Assembly (NCBI RefSeq): GCF_003583405.1
Contig: NZ_QXEC01000003.1
Coordinates: forward strand, 206,936-270,935
Length of the DNA: 64,000 bases
Direction of reading: 5' to 3'
Source: Micromonospora radicis
GTDB taxonomy: Bacteria; Actinomycetota; Actinomycetes; Mycobacteriales; Micromonosporaceae
How positions within the stretch are numbered: position 1 is the first letter of the stretch; each line of letters opens with the position of its first letter. The translations under genes and the position numbers were made by a program. Below are positions 21,078 through 29,668 of the stretch, in pieces. The notes under the pieces are model-generated. The model was not told the origin of the DNA. It did no database searches and worked only from the letters and a program-made list of their open reading frames with translations.

Positions 21078-21081
<4 letters not shown>
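20065..21081 (-). CDS. sensor histidine kinase
   Basis: A 338-aa membrane kinase. Three hydrophobic segments occupy about residues 5-85; the dimerisation helix carries the phospho-acceptor in LVAWVSHDLRTPLAGLR. The catalytic domain shows the N box (LLINSVRYTP), G1 (VSDTCGGIP, where the common DxGxGI is changed to DTCGGI) and G2 (GLGLAIV). The extracytoplasmic loop is very short, suggesting intramembrane sensing. GTG 21081 overlaps the stop of the response regulator, forming an RR-HK operon. Confidence 0.92.
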
Positions 21082-21788
<707 letters not shown>

Positions 21789-21912
21789 CCTGAGCACGCT
21801 ATCCACTGGCAGATCACGAGCGCGTCCGGGAGGATCTTTCGGATCCCTTACGATCTGCCGCGCGCCATTCGTCGGGTGGCCGTGGGCCGCGCAGATGCCC
21901 TGGAGGGCCAGG

Positions 21913-22503
21913 TCACGAGCGGCGTCCGCCGGAGTGCCGGGCCGCTGACGTGTCCCGCTGGCGCCACGTCTCGGCGAACAAGGCGTACGTGTAGCCGTCC
22001 ACCCAGCCCAGCTCGGCGTGCCAGGAGTCGCCGACGCCGTGCTGTTCCCGACGCATGCCGATCTTCTCCAGGAGTCGCACGGATGCCAGGTTGTCGGCGA
22101 AGCAGCCGGCGGTGACCCGTCGCACGCCCAAGCGGTCGAACGAGTACGCCACCATCGCGGTGACCGCCTCGGTCGCGTAGCCCTGGCCGCCGTACGCCGG
22201 GTCGAAGATGTAGCCGAGTTGGGCTTCCGTCCGGGCCGGCATCCCGGGTTGCCCCATGCCGTCGACGAGGTCGAGCGAGACCGTGCCGATCACCACGCCG
22301 TCGAGGACCACCGCCACGCTGTGATCGTCGGGGTCCGCCGCCGACCGCCGCCAGGCCGCCCGGTAGGACACCGGGTCGACCTCGGTACGCAGGAGCCAGC
22401 GGGTGACCTCCGGCAGGTTGCGGTACTCCAGGATGCGGTCCACGTCCTCGTCGCGCACGGGACGGAGCTCAAGGCGTTCGGTGCGCAGGTTCGTAATCCC
22501 CAC
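21913..22503 (-). CDS. GNAT N-acetyltransferase, RimJ/RimL-like
   Basis: About 196 aa. TERLELRPVRDEDVDRIL opens the domain, LGYIFDPAYGGQGYATEAV is the acetyl-CoA binding motif, and NLASVRLLEKIGMRRE the C-terminal signature. The acceptor is unknown. The frame is open to GTG 22575, but the recognisable protein begins VGITNLRTERL at GTG 22503; neither start has a clear ribosome site. The DUF4241 remnant lies immediately upstream. Confidence 0.83.
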   Translation of the reverse strand: MGITNLRTERLELRPVRDEDVDRILEYRNLPEVTRWLLRTEVDPVSYRAAWRRSAADPDDHSVAVVLDGVVIGTVSLDLVDGMGQPGMPARTEAQLGYIFDPAYGGQGYATEAVTAMVAYSFDRLGVRRVTAGCFADNLASVRLLEKIGMRREQHGVGDSWHAELGWVDGYTYALFAETWRQRDTSAARHSGGRRS

Positions 22504-22581
22504 GCGGTGGGACGGTAGCCACTCGTACCACCGCGACACATCCGAATTAGCAGCCGACCGCTCGCGGCGCGCCACGGGCGG

Positions 22582-22742
22582 CTACTCGATCGGTACGACC
22601 CGGAAGTCGGTGACGAAGCTGGCGACGCGCCCGTCCGAGGTGCGGCCCACGTAGGTGGCGTACCCGCCGTCACCCCAACCGGATCCGACCACGTACACGT
22701 TGGCTCCGGTCCGCTCCTCGACCTCGACGGCCCGTGCGACCG
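22582..22742 (-). pseudogene. C-terminal remnant of a DUF4241-type protein
   Basis: Read on the minus strand into TAG at 22582-22584, this stretch encodes ANVYVVGSGWGDGGYATY, then VGRTSDGRVASFVTDFRVV, which matches my recollection of the C-terminal end of DUF4241 proteins (SGWGDG...Y...G...G....DF). The frame is lost upstream near 22745 and no start is possible. It is a gene remnant left beside the GNAT gene. Confidence 0.6.
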
Positions 22743-22944
22743 GGCCGGCACCACCTACGGCACGTCACGCCCGCTGCCCACGCGCGAGCCGTCCGCCTGA
22801 CGCCGCGGCATCTGACGCAGTCCGTACCGCCCTCGTCGATGCGGTGGTCCGACGCCGTGCCGGCCCGGCCGGTCAGAGTTCGGGTCGGCTGTCATCCGCA
22901 GCCGAGCCGGGCAGCTCTCGATGAGAACGGCCCTCGCGCCGCGC

Positions 22945-22990
22945 GTCAGTGCCGCCACGTCACCGCCACGTGTGACGCGGCGGCACTGAC
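22945..22990. terminator. long GC-rich hairpin upstream of MerR gene
   Basis: A perfect 12-bp inverted repeat (GTCAGTGCCGCC at 22945-22956, GGCGGCACTGAC at 22979-22990) encloses a second perfect 6-bp stem (CGTCAC / GTGACG). No T-tract follows, as is usual for actinobacterial hairpin terminators. The whole 22743-23053 stretch has no convincing gene; it holds this hairpin and presumably the promoter of the MerR gene. Confidence 0.5.
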
Positions 22991-23053
22991 TGCCCGTCCG
23001 AGGCGTCGGTAGCCTGAATCTCACGCAGAATCAGCTAGCGACGGGGGGTAGTG

Positions 23054-23434
23054 ATGACCGCCACCATCCGGATCGGCGAACTCGCCGCCCGCACCGGGGT
23101 CAGCGTGCGATCGTTGCGCTACTACGAGGAGCAGGGGTTGCTGACCAGCCTGCGCAGTCCGAGCGGTCACCGCCGCTACGCAGAGGATCAGGTCGAGCGG
23201 ATCCGCCTCATTCAGCGACTGTTCTCCGCCGGTCTGAGTAGTCGGACGATCGTGGACCTGCTGCCCTGTATCGATTCCCCGGCCGAGGAGACCTCGGCGG
23301 CGGCGCTGGAGCGCATGCGCCAGGAGCGCGACCGGCTCGATCGGCACATCGAGGACCTGATCCGCACCCGGGCGGAGCTCGACGACCTGATCGCCGCCAA
23401 CCGCGCCCACCAAAGGCAACTCGCCCGCGCGTGA
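23054..23434 (+). CDS. MerR-family regulator, short form
   Basis: A 126-aa MerR protein: IRIGELAARTGVSVRSLRYY is the HTH, EEQGLLTSLRSPSGHRRY the wing, and the rest an antiparallel coiled-coil helix (MRQERDRLDRHIEDLIRTR). It lacks an effector-binding domain and has only one Cys in the helix, so metal sensing by a Cys cluster is unlikely. GGGGGG lies just before ATG 23054 (GTG 23051 is an alternative). The downstream flavin reductase and hydrolase are its probable targets, as MerR genes often sit beside the enzyme gene they control. Confidence 0.9.
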   Translation: MTATIRIGELAARTGVSVRSLRYYEEQGLLTSLRSPSGHRRYAEDQVERIRLIQRLFSAGLSSRTIVDLLPCIDSPAEETSAAALERMRQERDRLDRHIEDLIRTRAELDDLIAANRAHQRQLARA

Positions 23435-23475
23435 GCCGGGCCACAGGCATCTCGCCCGCGCGTGAGCCGGGCCAC
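23420..23475. repeat. 25-bp direct repeat over the end of the MerR gene
   Basis: The 25 bases at 23420-23444, which include the last codons and stop of the MerR gene, are repeated exactly at 23451-23475 after a 6-base spacer. A weaker third match (gtgagccgcgccac) occurs near 23534. It looks like a small slippage or recombination duplication. Confidence 0.8.
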
Positions 23476-23601
23476 GCCCCGGGCCACACCTGCACGCCTT
23501 GGTCGCGGACTCCGCCGGCCGCAACGCCGGAGGGTGAGCCGCGCCACCTGATCGACGCCGAACTTGCATCTCACATCAATGTCAGATTTTACGGTGACCT
23601 C

Positions 23602-24696
23602 ATGACATCACTCTTCGACACAGTTGCCCTCGGCAGGCTCCAACTACCCAACCGGATCGTGATGGCCCCGATGACGCGGGTGCGATCCGACCGTGAAGGG
23701 CTCGCCACCCCCGCCATGGCCACGTACTACACGCAGCGCGCCACCGCCGGCCTGATCGTCACCGAGGGGATCCAGCCCAGCCTGGTCGGGCAGTCCAATC
23801 CGCGTACACCAGGGCTGTACACCACGAAGCAGGTCGGCTCCTGGCGGCACGTCACCTCTGCGGTGCACACCAACGGGGGCCGGATCTTCGCCCAGCTCAT
23901 GCATGCCGGACGGATCAGCCACCCGGACACGACCGGACACCAACCGGTCGCGCCCTCCGCGGTCGCCGCACACGGGGCGTACGTCTTCACCCCCACCGGG
24001 CCACAGCTCGCGCCCACGCCACGGGCGCTGGCGACCGACGAGGTGCCGGGTGAGGTGGCGTCCTTCGCGGCAGCGGCACGGGGCGCCGTCGAGGCCGGCT
24101 TCGACGGCGTGGAACTGCACGGCGCGAACGGTTACCTGATCGCCCAGTTCCTCTCCGGCAACGCCAACCTCCGCACCGACCGCTACGGGGGATCCGCCTC
24201 CGGGCGCATCCGGTTCGCCGTGGAGGCGGTCGCGGCGACCATCGACGCGATCGGCGCGGACCGCGTCGGGATCCGCCTGTCCCCCGGCGCGGGCATCTGG
24301 GACGCCATCGACATCGACATTCCCGAGGTGTACGGCGCGCTGGTCGCCGAACTCGTTCCGCTCGGTCCGGCATACCTGCACCTGACCGGCACCGACGACG
24401 AGATCCTGCGCCAGTTGCGCCGGGCGTGGCCCGGCACGCTCATCGTCAACCCGTCGACCCCGAGCAGCCCCGTACCGGCGACCCGCGACGCCGCCGAGCG
24501 CTGGCTGACGCGCGGCGCGGACCTGGTGTCGTTCGGCCGCGCCTACCTCGCCAACCCCGACCTCGTCGAACGGTTCCGGTCGGCCCTTCCGCTCGCGGTC
24601 GCCGACCCGGACACCTACTACACCGGCGGTGACGACGGCTACCTCACCTATCCGACGTACGACCAACCACGCCTGACCACGGAGACCTCCGTCTGA
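23602..24696 (+). CDS. old yellow enzyme-family alkene reductase
   Basis: A 364-aa FMN-dependent ene-reductase (NemA/OYE class). It opens with FDTVALGRLQLPNRIVMAPMTR, the FMN-binding first strand. The catalytic HGAN motif is in GVELHGANGYLI (the His-x-x-Asn pair that holds the substrate carbonyl), followed by the DRYGGS loop. GADLVSFGRAYLANPDL is the phosphate-binding end. It reduces activated C=C bonds with NAD(P)H. The upstream MerR gene and a near-palindrome at 23571-23584 (TCACAT-CA-ATGTCA) suggest regulation by electrophiles. The hydrolase follows after 28 bases. Confidence 0.93.
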   Translation: MTSLFDTVALGRLQLPNRIVMAPMTRVRSDREGLATPAMATYYTQRATAGLIVTEGIQPSLVGQSNPRTPGLYTTKQVGSWRHVTSAVHTNGGRIFAQLMHAGRISHPDTTGHQPVAPSAVAAHGAYVFTPTGPQLAPTPRALATDEVPGEVASFAAAARGAVEAGFDGVELHGANGYLIAQFLSGNANLRTDRYGGSASGRIRFAVEAVAATIDAIGADRVGIRLSPGAGIWDAIDIDIPEVYGALVAELVPLGPAYLHLTGTDDEILRQLRRAWPGTLIVNPSTPSSPVPATRDAAERWLTRGADLVSFGRAYLANPDLVERFRSALPLAVADPDTYYTGGDDGYLTYPTYDQPRLTTETSV

Positions 24697-24724
24697 CGCG
24701 GCACCCACACGAAAGAAGGCCCTC

Positions 24725-25795
24725 GTGACGTCCCCGCTTTCCTCGCCGAACGCCGAAAGCAAGCCCACCGGCCCCCGGCGACGCCGCCGCTGGCTCCCGA
24801 TCGCCGCCGGCGTCCTCGCCACCCTCGTGGCCGTCGCCGGCCTCGGCATCGGCGCTCTCCAACTCGGCCTGCCGTGGCAACTCGGCGAGGGCGACCGCAA
24901 CCACGTCTACGAAGGCGACGCCGGTTCGCAGCGCTACCAGGTCCATCTCCCGCCCCGATACGACGAGACGGTCCGGCTACCGGTCGTCATGGCCATCCAC
25001 GGCTGCGGCATGACCGGCTACGGATGGAACTCGATGAAGGCCACGACACAGTTCAACCGCCTCGCCGACCGGGAAGGCTTCATCGTCGTCTATCCCACGC
25101 AACTGATCTCCCGCAACGTGATCGCCTGCTGGAACTCGGCCGATCCACGGCATCAGCAACGGCGCGCGGGTGAGCCCGCACTGCTCGCCGGGGTCGCCCG
25201 CCAGGTGGTCGAGAAGTACCACGCGGATCCCGCACAGGTGCACGTTGCCGGCGCCTCGTCCGGGGCGGGAACCGCCGTCATCCTCGCCGCGACCTACCCC
25301 GACGTCTTCGCCACCGCGACCTCGGTCGCCGGCGGCGAGTACGGGCTCAACCAGGTCGATCCGGACAACCCGGACGCCACGCCGCCGTTGGAGACGGCAC
25401 GTCAGGCCTGGGCGCAGATGGGCGAGCGGGCCCGGCGGGTGCCGCTGCTGGTGGTTCAGGGCGAGCAGGACGACGTGGTGCCGACCCTGGTCGCCACCCG
25501 GCTCGTCGCCCAGTGGACCGCGGTGGGCGATCTCGTCGACGACGGGCTGCCCAACGACAGCCTCGGCCTTACCGAGAAGACCGTATCCGTGCCGGCCGCC
25601 GCGGGCCGGCACGCGTACGCCCATTCGACGGTCACCGCCGCGGACGGCTCGTCGATCGTCGAGTCGTACGTCGTGCAGGACATGGGGCACGCCTGGCCGG
25701 GCCCGGACGGCGACGGCCGCTACACCGACCACGCCGGCCCCGACGCCACCGCGCTCGTGTGGGAGTTCGCCAAACGTCATCCGATGCCGCAATGA
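24725..25795 (+). CDS. secreted or membrane-anchored esterase, PHB-depolymerase/LpqC-like
   Basis: A 356-aa alpha/beta hydrolase with an N-terminal signal anchor (RRRRRW followed by LPIAAGVLATLVAVAGLGIG). PVVMAIHGCGMTGYGWN holds the oxyanion site, GASSGAG the nucleophile elbow, VQGEQDDVVP the acidic residue and DMGHAWPG the histidine, which is the PHB-depolymerase/feruloyl-esterase (LpqC) layout. It acts outside the membrane on an ester of unknown identity. The start is GTG 24725 after AAGAAGG; it probably shares the ene-reductase transcript. Confidence 0.88.
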   Translation: MTSPLSSPNAESKPTGPRRRRRWLPIAAGVLATLVAVAGLGIGALQLGLPWQLGEGDRNHVYEGDAGSQRYQVHLPPRYDETVRLPVVMAIHGCGMTGYGWNSMKATTQFNRLADREGFIVVYPTQLISRNVIACWNSADPRHQQRRAGEPALLAGVARQVVEKYHADPAQVHVAGASSGAGTAVILAATYPDVFATATSVAGGEYGLNQVDPDNPDATPPLETARQAWAQMGERARRVPLLVVQGEQDDVVPTLVATRLVAQWTAVGDLVDDGLPNDSLGLTEKTVSVPAAAGRHAYAHSTVTAADGSSIVESYVVQDMGHAWPGPDGDGRYTDHAGPDATALVWEFAKRHPMPQ

Positions 25796-25897
25796 CGTCG
25801 GGCGGGGCAGCGGAAGGGGATTCATGTTGGCTAGTGTCTGCGTCGCTACAACTTGTGCAGGACGTCACCATTCCTCGCAGCGGATCGGAAGGACGGC

Positions 25898-26161
25898 ATG
25901 GCCAGCATCGAGCAAGTCAAGGCCGAACTTGCCCAGGCAGCCGAGCAGTGCAACGCGACGACGAACCAGATCCGAGCCGCCATCGAGGGCACCGAACAGG
26001 TAATCTCCCGGCTTCGTGCGGTCGCCGCCGGCACCGGGCATCCCGCGATCTCGGAGGCGATCAGCCGGGCCGAGCAGAGCAAGCAGCGGCTCGTCGAGGA
26101 CGCCACCGTCCTCCAGGGCAGCACCCAGGCGGCCCGCCAGTACATCAGCATCCTTGGCTGA
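25898..26161 (+). CDS. small helical protein, first of a four-gene operon
   Basis: An 87-aa protein, mostly alpha-helical, with a long heptad-like N-terminal helix (IEQVKAELAQAAEQCNAT) and a central AAGTGHPAISEAI turn before a second helix. I do not recognise a proven function; it resembles the short actinobacterial family I recall as DUF6244 (unverified). GGAAGGA precedes ATG 25898. The G-x-x-HP turn is shared with the third gene of the operon (TDTDHPRLRAAV), suggesting paralogous domains. Confidence 0.75.
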   Translation: MASIEQVKAELAQAAEQCNATTNQIRAAIEGTEQVISRLRAVAAGTGHPAISEAISRAEQSKQRLVEDATVLQGSTQAARQYISILG

Positions 26162-26164
26162 CCG

Positions 26165-26425
26165 GTGAGCATCGGCGAGGTCAAGGCAGCTCTCGGCGAA
26201 GCACACCGCCTCCTCGACCAAGGCAGAACCACGATCGAGGGGGTGGGTACGGCCCTGGATGAGGTCTCCGCGCTCGTGCTCGCCACCCTGCACGACAGTC
26301 AACGGTCCGAGGCAGCGCAGGCCCGCAAGGCCATCGCCGATGCCATACGCGAGGTGAAGCTGGTTCTACGGGCCGCTGTGGCCGCGCAGGAGAACGGCGA
26401 CGCGTATCGAAAGGTGCTGGGATGA
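26165..26425 (+). CDS. small helical protein, second of the operon
   Basis: An 86-aa helical protein starting at GTG 26165, three bases after the previous stop, and overlapping the next ATG (ATGA). Sequence runs SIGEVKAALGEAHRLLDQG, then a middle segment with LATLHDSQRSEAAQA and a tail ending AYRKVLG. It has the size and layout of WXG100-like helical hairpins but no WXG motif. Function unknown; co-translation with its neighbours suggests a complex. Confidence 0.75.
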   Translation: MSIGEVKAALGEAHRLLDQGRTTIEGVGTALDEVSALVLATLHDSQRSEAAQARKAIADAIREVKLVLRAAVAAQENGDAYRKVLG

Positions 26426-27081
26426 GCGGCCTCCTCGCCCAGGCCATCGCGCAACTCAGGTCAGCCGTGGATCAACTGGATGGGCTGGCGGTGCGCGCTG
26501 CACGAGCCGCGACGGATGTCGCCGAAGGAAACACTCGCTACTCACAGGTCGGCACAGACACCGATCATCCGAGGCTTCGGGCCGCTGTGATGCAGAGTGG
26601 TGTCGGCGTCGACAAGGCTCACCGGCTTGCGCGGTTGAGTAGTGAAGCCGCCCGGCATGTCGTCGCCTATCTGAACGCCATTGCGCCCGCTTCAGTCGCC
26701 CGACCGGTCAGCTCAGGGCCACCGTCTGGCGAGGACCTGCTGGCCGACAGCGACCAGCGCGACCTGAGCCGCGCGAAGTTGCGAGGGTTCCTCAACCGGG
26801 CCGCTCGTAAGGCCGACGAGGTGCAGGACCATGCGACCGCGACCGCCAATACGATTGAGCAGTTCACCAGCGTGTTCCGGGACCGCAACGGCCCCAGCGG
26901 GACACACTCCACCGGGACCGCCACCCCGACGGCCCCAGCCGCATCACCACGGCCGAAGTTCGACGCTACGGAAGCCGCAGGAAATCTCGCGGTACTCGGC
27001 CTCCTGGCCGGCGTGGCGGCACATCGGATCACGACGGTGATCAGCGAACGGATAGCGAGGTTCAGAAGACGTGGACGTTGA
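26422..27081 (+). CDS. helical protein with C-terminal hydrophobic segment, third of the operon
   Basis: 219 aa. Residues 1-95 form a helical domain similar to the first gene (VAEGNTRYSQVGTDTDHPRL), followed by a linker with HSTGTATPTAPAASPRPK and a C-terminal segment NLAVLGLLAGVAAHRITTV that could be a weak membrane or packing helix, ending in RFRRRGR. Overlaps the second gene by four bases. A larger relative of the two small proteins; the role is unknown. Confidence 0.7.
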   Translation: MSGLLAQAIAQLRSAVDQLDGLAVRAARAATDVAEGNTRYSQVGTDTDHPRLRAAVMQSGVGVDKAHRLARLSSEAARHVVAYLNAIAPASVARPVSSGPPSGEDLLADSDQRDLSRAKLRGFLNRAARKADEVQDHATATANTIEQFTSVFRDRNGPSGTHSTGTATPTAPAASPRPKFDATEAAGNLAVLGLLAGVAAHRITTVISERIARFRRRGR

Positions 27082-27502
27082 CCCTCTGAGCGACCTGATT
27101 CGGGCTCTGGCCAGGGCCGACTGGGATGCCGCCGACGCCGTGGCAGCCGGCATCAGGCAGCACGGCCTGCCCGGTAGCCTGCGGGTTGTCGAGGCCGCGT
27201 TCGCCATCGCGGTTCACCGGCACCTCGGCGCCAATGCCACACCGACTGACATCGCCGCGTTCGTGTCGTCAGCTCGCGCTCACTACCATAAGGACGACAC
27301 CCCACCGGCCCTCGCGATGGAGGGCGTCATCCGGGCCGCTGTGGGCGAGCCGGAACTGGTAGACGACATCCCTGCCGAAACTGTACTAGGAGTCGAGATC
27401 TTCGTTCTCGGCCAGATTCTCCTTGAGTCCAACCTGACCCCGGCCGAGTTGGACGAGTTCGTCACCGAGGCCGAGCAGCTCGCGGCCGAACACCTGTCGT
27501 AA
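27071..27502 (+). CDS. hypothetical protein, fourth of the operon
   Basis: 143 aa, starting at GTG 27071 inside the third gene (11-base overlap). Acidic and helical: DLIRALARADWDAADAVA, then a domain with AHYHKDDTPPALAMEG and a C-terminal helix LTPAELDEFVTEAEQLAAE. No known motif. Its dense overlap with the preceding genes makes it part of the same functional unit. Confidence 0.7.
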   Translation: MDVDPLSDLIRALARADWDAADAVAAGIRQHGLPGSLRVVEAAFAIAVHRHLGANATPTDIAAFVSSARAHYHKDDTPPALAMEGVIRAAVGEPELVDDIPAETVLGVEIFVLGQILLESNLTPAELDEFVTEAEQLAAEHLS

Positions 27503-27601
27503 CACCAACCGGTCGCCGCGCTGACCGAATCTTCTCCCGCCGTCGGCAGCCGTACCTGGTTGGCCTGCTCTGGGTAGGTAGCTAGCGGCGAAGGCGGTGG
27601 G

Positions 27602-28024
27602 TCAACTCATCGGCGTCTGACCACAGGGCCCCGCGTGGTCGCAGTACGGCTGAAGTCGACTCTGCCCGCATCCGCACAGGATGACCCTGGTCTCGTCGCG
27701 GGGGCCGTCCGGTGTGTCCACGCTCAACTCGCCGCGCGCGACCACCTGGCCGACGGAGTTGCGGGCGATCCGCGCGGGCCGGTCCGGGGTCTCCGCTCCG
27801 CCGTCCACGAGCTGGTACTGCAGCGCCCCCGACGGGCAGCGCCGCACCACTTCGGCCAGCCGGTCGGCCGCGGCACCGTCGGGCCGGATCCAGGGGCGCT
27901 CGCCCGGGTCGAAGACCTCAGGCAGGCCGCGGACGCATTCGGCGGCGTGCAGGCAGCGCCTGGCCTCGAAGGTCACGGTGATCGACTGACCCTGGTACGC
28001 CTTCTTTACGCTTCCGCTGCTCAT
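27602..28024 (-). CDS. YjdI-like (4Fe-4S)-binding protein fused to a CDGSH-type domain
   Basis: 140 aa. The N-terminal part (FEARRCLHAAECVRGLPEVF, then VVRRCPSGALQY) is the divergent ferredoxin-like Fer4_19/YjdI domain. The C-terminal part (RVILCGCGQSRLQPYCDHAG) is a CDGSH-type 2Fe-2S motif, C-x-C-x(n)-C-D-H. ATG 28024 has GGAGG six bases upstream. The gene after it in the divergent arrangement is a YjdJ-like mini-GNAT, the same pairing as yjdI/yjdJ of E. coli. Probably an electron-transfer or cluster-carrier protein; partner unknown. Confidence 0.88.
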   Translation of the reverse strand: MSSGSVKKAYQGQSITVTFEARRCLHAAECVRGLPEVFDPGERPWIRPDGAAADRLAEVVRRCPSGALQYQLVDGGAETPDRPARIARNSVGQVVARGELSVDTPDGPRDETRVILCGCGQSRLQPYCDHAGPCGQTPMS

Positions 28025-28059
28025 CCCGGCCTCCGTCGCTGCCATGTTGGAAAACTTCG

Positions 28060-28365
28060 CTAGTCGCTGACCCTGCTGCGGGACTGGTACACCAGGTCCT
28101 GGTACTCGGGGTGCCGGGCGATCCATCCCGCGAAGAACGGGCAGGTGGGCAGGACCAGCAGTTTCGCCGCTCGCGCCTCGTCCAGGGCGGTACGGGCCAG
28201 CGCCGCCCCGATTCCCTTGCCCTCGTGCTGCGGCGAGACCTCGGTGTGCACGAACGCGATGAGTTCCGGGGTGCGGATGTACTGCGCGATCCCCGCGACC
28301 TCGGATTCGCCCTCGATCCGGGCCTCGTACTGCCTGGCTTCCGGAGCGTCGCTCACTGTCACCAT
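28060..28365 (-). CDS. YjdJ-like minimal GNAT acetyltransferase
   Basis: A 101-aa single-domain acetyltransferase of the YjdJ type: YEARIEGESEVAGIAQYI, then HTEVSPQHEGKGIGAALARTA (acetyl-CoA loop), then LPTCPFFAGWIARHPEYQDL. ATG 28365 is preceded by GGAGG; 35 bases separate its stop from the YjdI-like ATG on the same strand. A frameshifted near-copy exists at 59147-59453. A MarR-type operator lies upstream, so expression is probably repressed by the divergent MarR. Confidence 0.9.
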   Translation of the reverse strand: MVTVSDAPEARQYEARIEGESEVAGIAQYIRTPELIAFVHTEVSPQHEGKGIGAALARTALDEARAAKLLVLPTCPFFAGWIARHPEYQDLVYQSRSRVSD

Positions 28366-28418
28366 CACGTGTCCTCCAGGTGTGCCTCGCGTCGGCGGTG
28401 GTCAACTCCAGCCACTCT

Positions 28419-28434
28419 AGTTGACACATCAACT
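28419..28434. promoter_or_regulatory. perfect 6-4-6 palindrome, likely MarR operator
   Basis: AGTTGACACATCAACT is a perfect inverted repeat (AGTTGA-CACA-TCAACT) between the yjdJ-like gene and the divergent MarR gene. It contains TTGACA, so a bound repressor would cover a -35 element. Placement and size fit a MarR-family dimer site. Confidence 0.65.
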
Positions 28435-28508
28435 TTCTGCCAACAGGCCGGTCGGGCCGCCTCGCCGCCACGACCTTCCGCACCCGCCGCCCTGGTTACG
28501 CTCCCCCC

Positions 28509-28973
28509 ATGAACGCAACGCCTCGCTGGCTCACCGCCGAGCAGAAGGCCGCCTGGGACAGTTTCATCCGCATGCAGGAGAAGCTCATCGGGCGACTCGC
28601 CCGCCACGTCCAGGCCGACTCCGGCATGTCCGCCGCCGACTACATCGTGTTGGCCAAGCTCACCGAGGCCGGCGGGCGGATGCGCTTCATGGACCTGGCG
28701 AAGCTGGTGGAGTGGGAGAAGAGCCGCATGTCTCATCAGGTCGGGCGAATGGCGAAACGCGGACTGGTGGCCAAGGAGGAATGCCCTGACGACGGACGGG
28801 GAGCATTCATCGTCGCCACGCCGGCCGGCCACAAAGCGATCGAGGACGCCGCGCCGGTGCACGTCGAACACGTCCGCCGGCTGTTCGTCGAAGCCCTCAC
28901 CCAGGACGAGCTCGACACTCTCGCGAGAATCTCGAACCGGGTCGTCGCACACCTGGAGATGCAGCCCGACTGA
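28509..28973 (+). CDS. MarR-family transcriptional regulator
   Basis: A 154-aa MarR protein: helical N-terminus (AAWDSFIRMQEKLIGRLARH), then SAADYIVLAKLTEAGGRMR and LAKLVEWEKSRMSHQVGRM as the recognition helix, RGLVAKEECPDDGRGAFIV as the wing, and dimerisation helices to the end. It probably represses the divergent yjdJ/yjdI pair through the palindrome at 28419. The ligand is unknown. Confidence 0.92.
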   Translation: MNATPRWLTAEQKAAWDSFIRMQEKLIGRLARHVQADSGMSAADYIVLAKLTEAGGRMRFMDLAKLVEWEKSRMSHQVGRMAKRGLVAKEECPDDGRGAFIVATPAGHKAIEDAAPVHVEHVRRLFVEALTQDELDTLARISNRVVAHLEMQPD

Positions 28974-29098
28974 CCCACTCCGGAAGGCGTGAACCCGCCA
29001 GGGAGAAGCGGCCAGTGCGGGCTCCCGTTCTGTCGCGACACCGACCGACCGGCAAACCCGATCGCGCGTGACCACAGACTTCTGGCACCCTACCGAGC

Positions 29099-29668
29099 AT
29101 GTCCGACGCTGCCGCCACGCCGCGGAGCCTGCCCGAGCTGCGGAGGCTCGCCGCCGCGGGCGGACGGGTCAGGTACCTGTTCTTCTGGGGGCATCAGCCC
29201 CAACCGGACGGCCGCGTCGGACCGGGTTGCCTGAGCCAGTGGTGGCCGGCCCCGTTCGTCGTGGACGGGATCCGGTACGCCACCGCCGAGCACTACATGA
29301 TGATCGGCAAGGCACGGCTGTTCGGCGACGTAGCGGTTGCCGAGCAGATGCTCACGGCACCGCACCCGGGTGCGGTCAAGGCCCTGGGCCGAAAGGTCCG
29401 CGACTTCGACCAGGCCACCTGGGATGCGCACTCCTTCGACCTGGTCGTCGCCGGCAACGTGGCCAAGTTCAGCCAGCACCCCGGTCTCGGCCATTACCTG
29501 TCCCGCACCGGCAACCGGGTGCTGGTGGAAGCCAGCCCGGCGGATCGGGTCTGGGGAATCGGTCTTCCCGCGACGGACCCGCGCGCACATGATCCCGTTC
29601 AATGGCACGGCCGCAACCTCCTCGGGTTCGCGCTGATGCGCGTCCGCGGGCAGCTCGCCCCGGCATGA
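29099..29668 (+). CDS. NADAR (YbiA-like) domain protein
   Basis: A 189-aa NADAR-family protein. FFWGHQP, CLSQWWPAPFVVDG, YATAEHYMMIGKARLF and ADRVWGIGL form the family pattern; the Glu of AEHYMM is the catalytic-site residue. NADAR proteins cleave N-glycosidic bonds in riboflavin intermediates (YbiA) or remove ADP-ribose from guanine in nucleic acid, so damage control is a reasonable role. A leaderless start at ATG 29099 is likely because only a -10-like element precedes it. Confidence 0.9.
   Translation: MSDAAATPRSLPELRRLAAAGGRVRYLFFWGHQPQPDGRVGPGCLSQWWPAPFVVDGIRYATAEHYMMIGKARLFGDVAVAEQMLTAPHPGAVKALGRKVRDFDQATWDAHSFDLVVAGNVAKFSQHPGLGHYLSRTGNRVLVEASPADRVWGIGLPATDPRAHDPVQWHGRNLLGFALMRVRGQLAPA

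Noticed and set aside
25898..27081. A type VII secretion (ESX) substrate cassette
   Set aside because: No WXG motif, no EccC-type ATPase and no LXG or toxin domain nearby.
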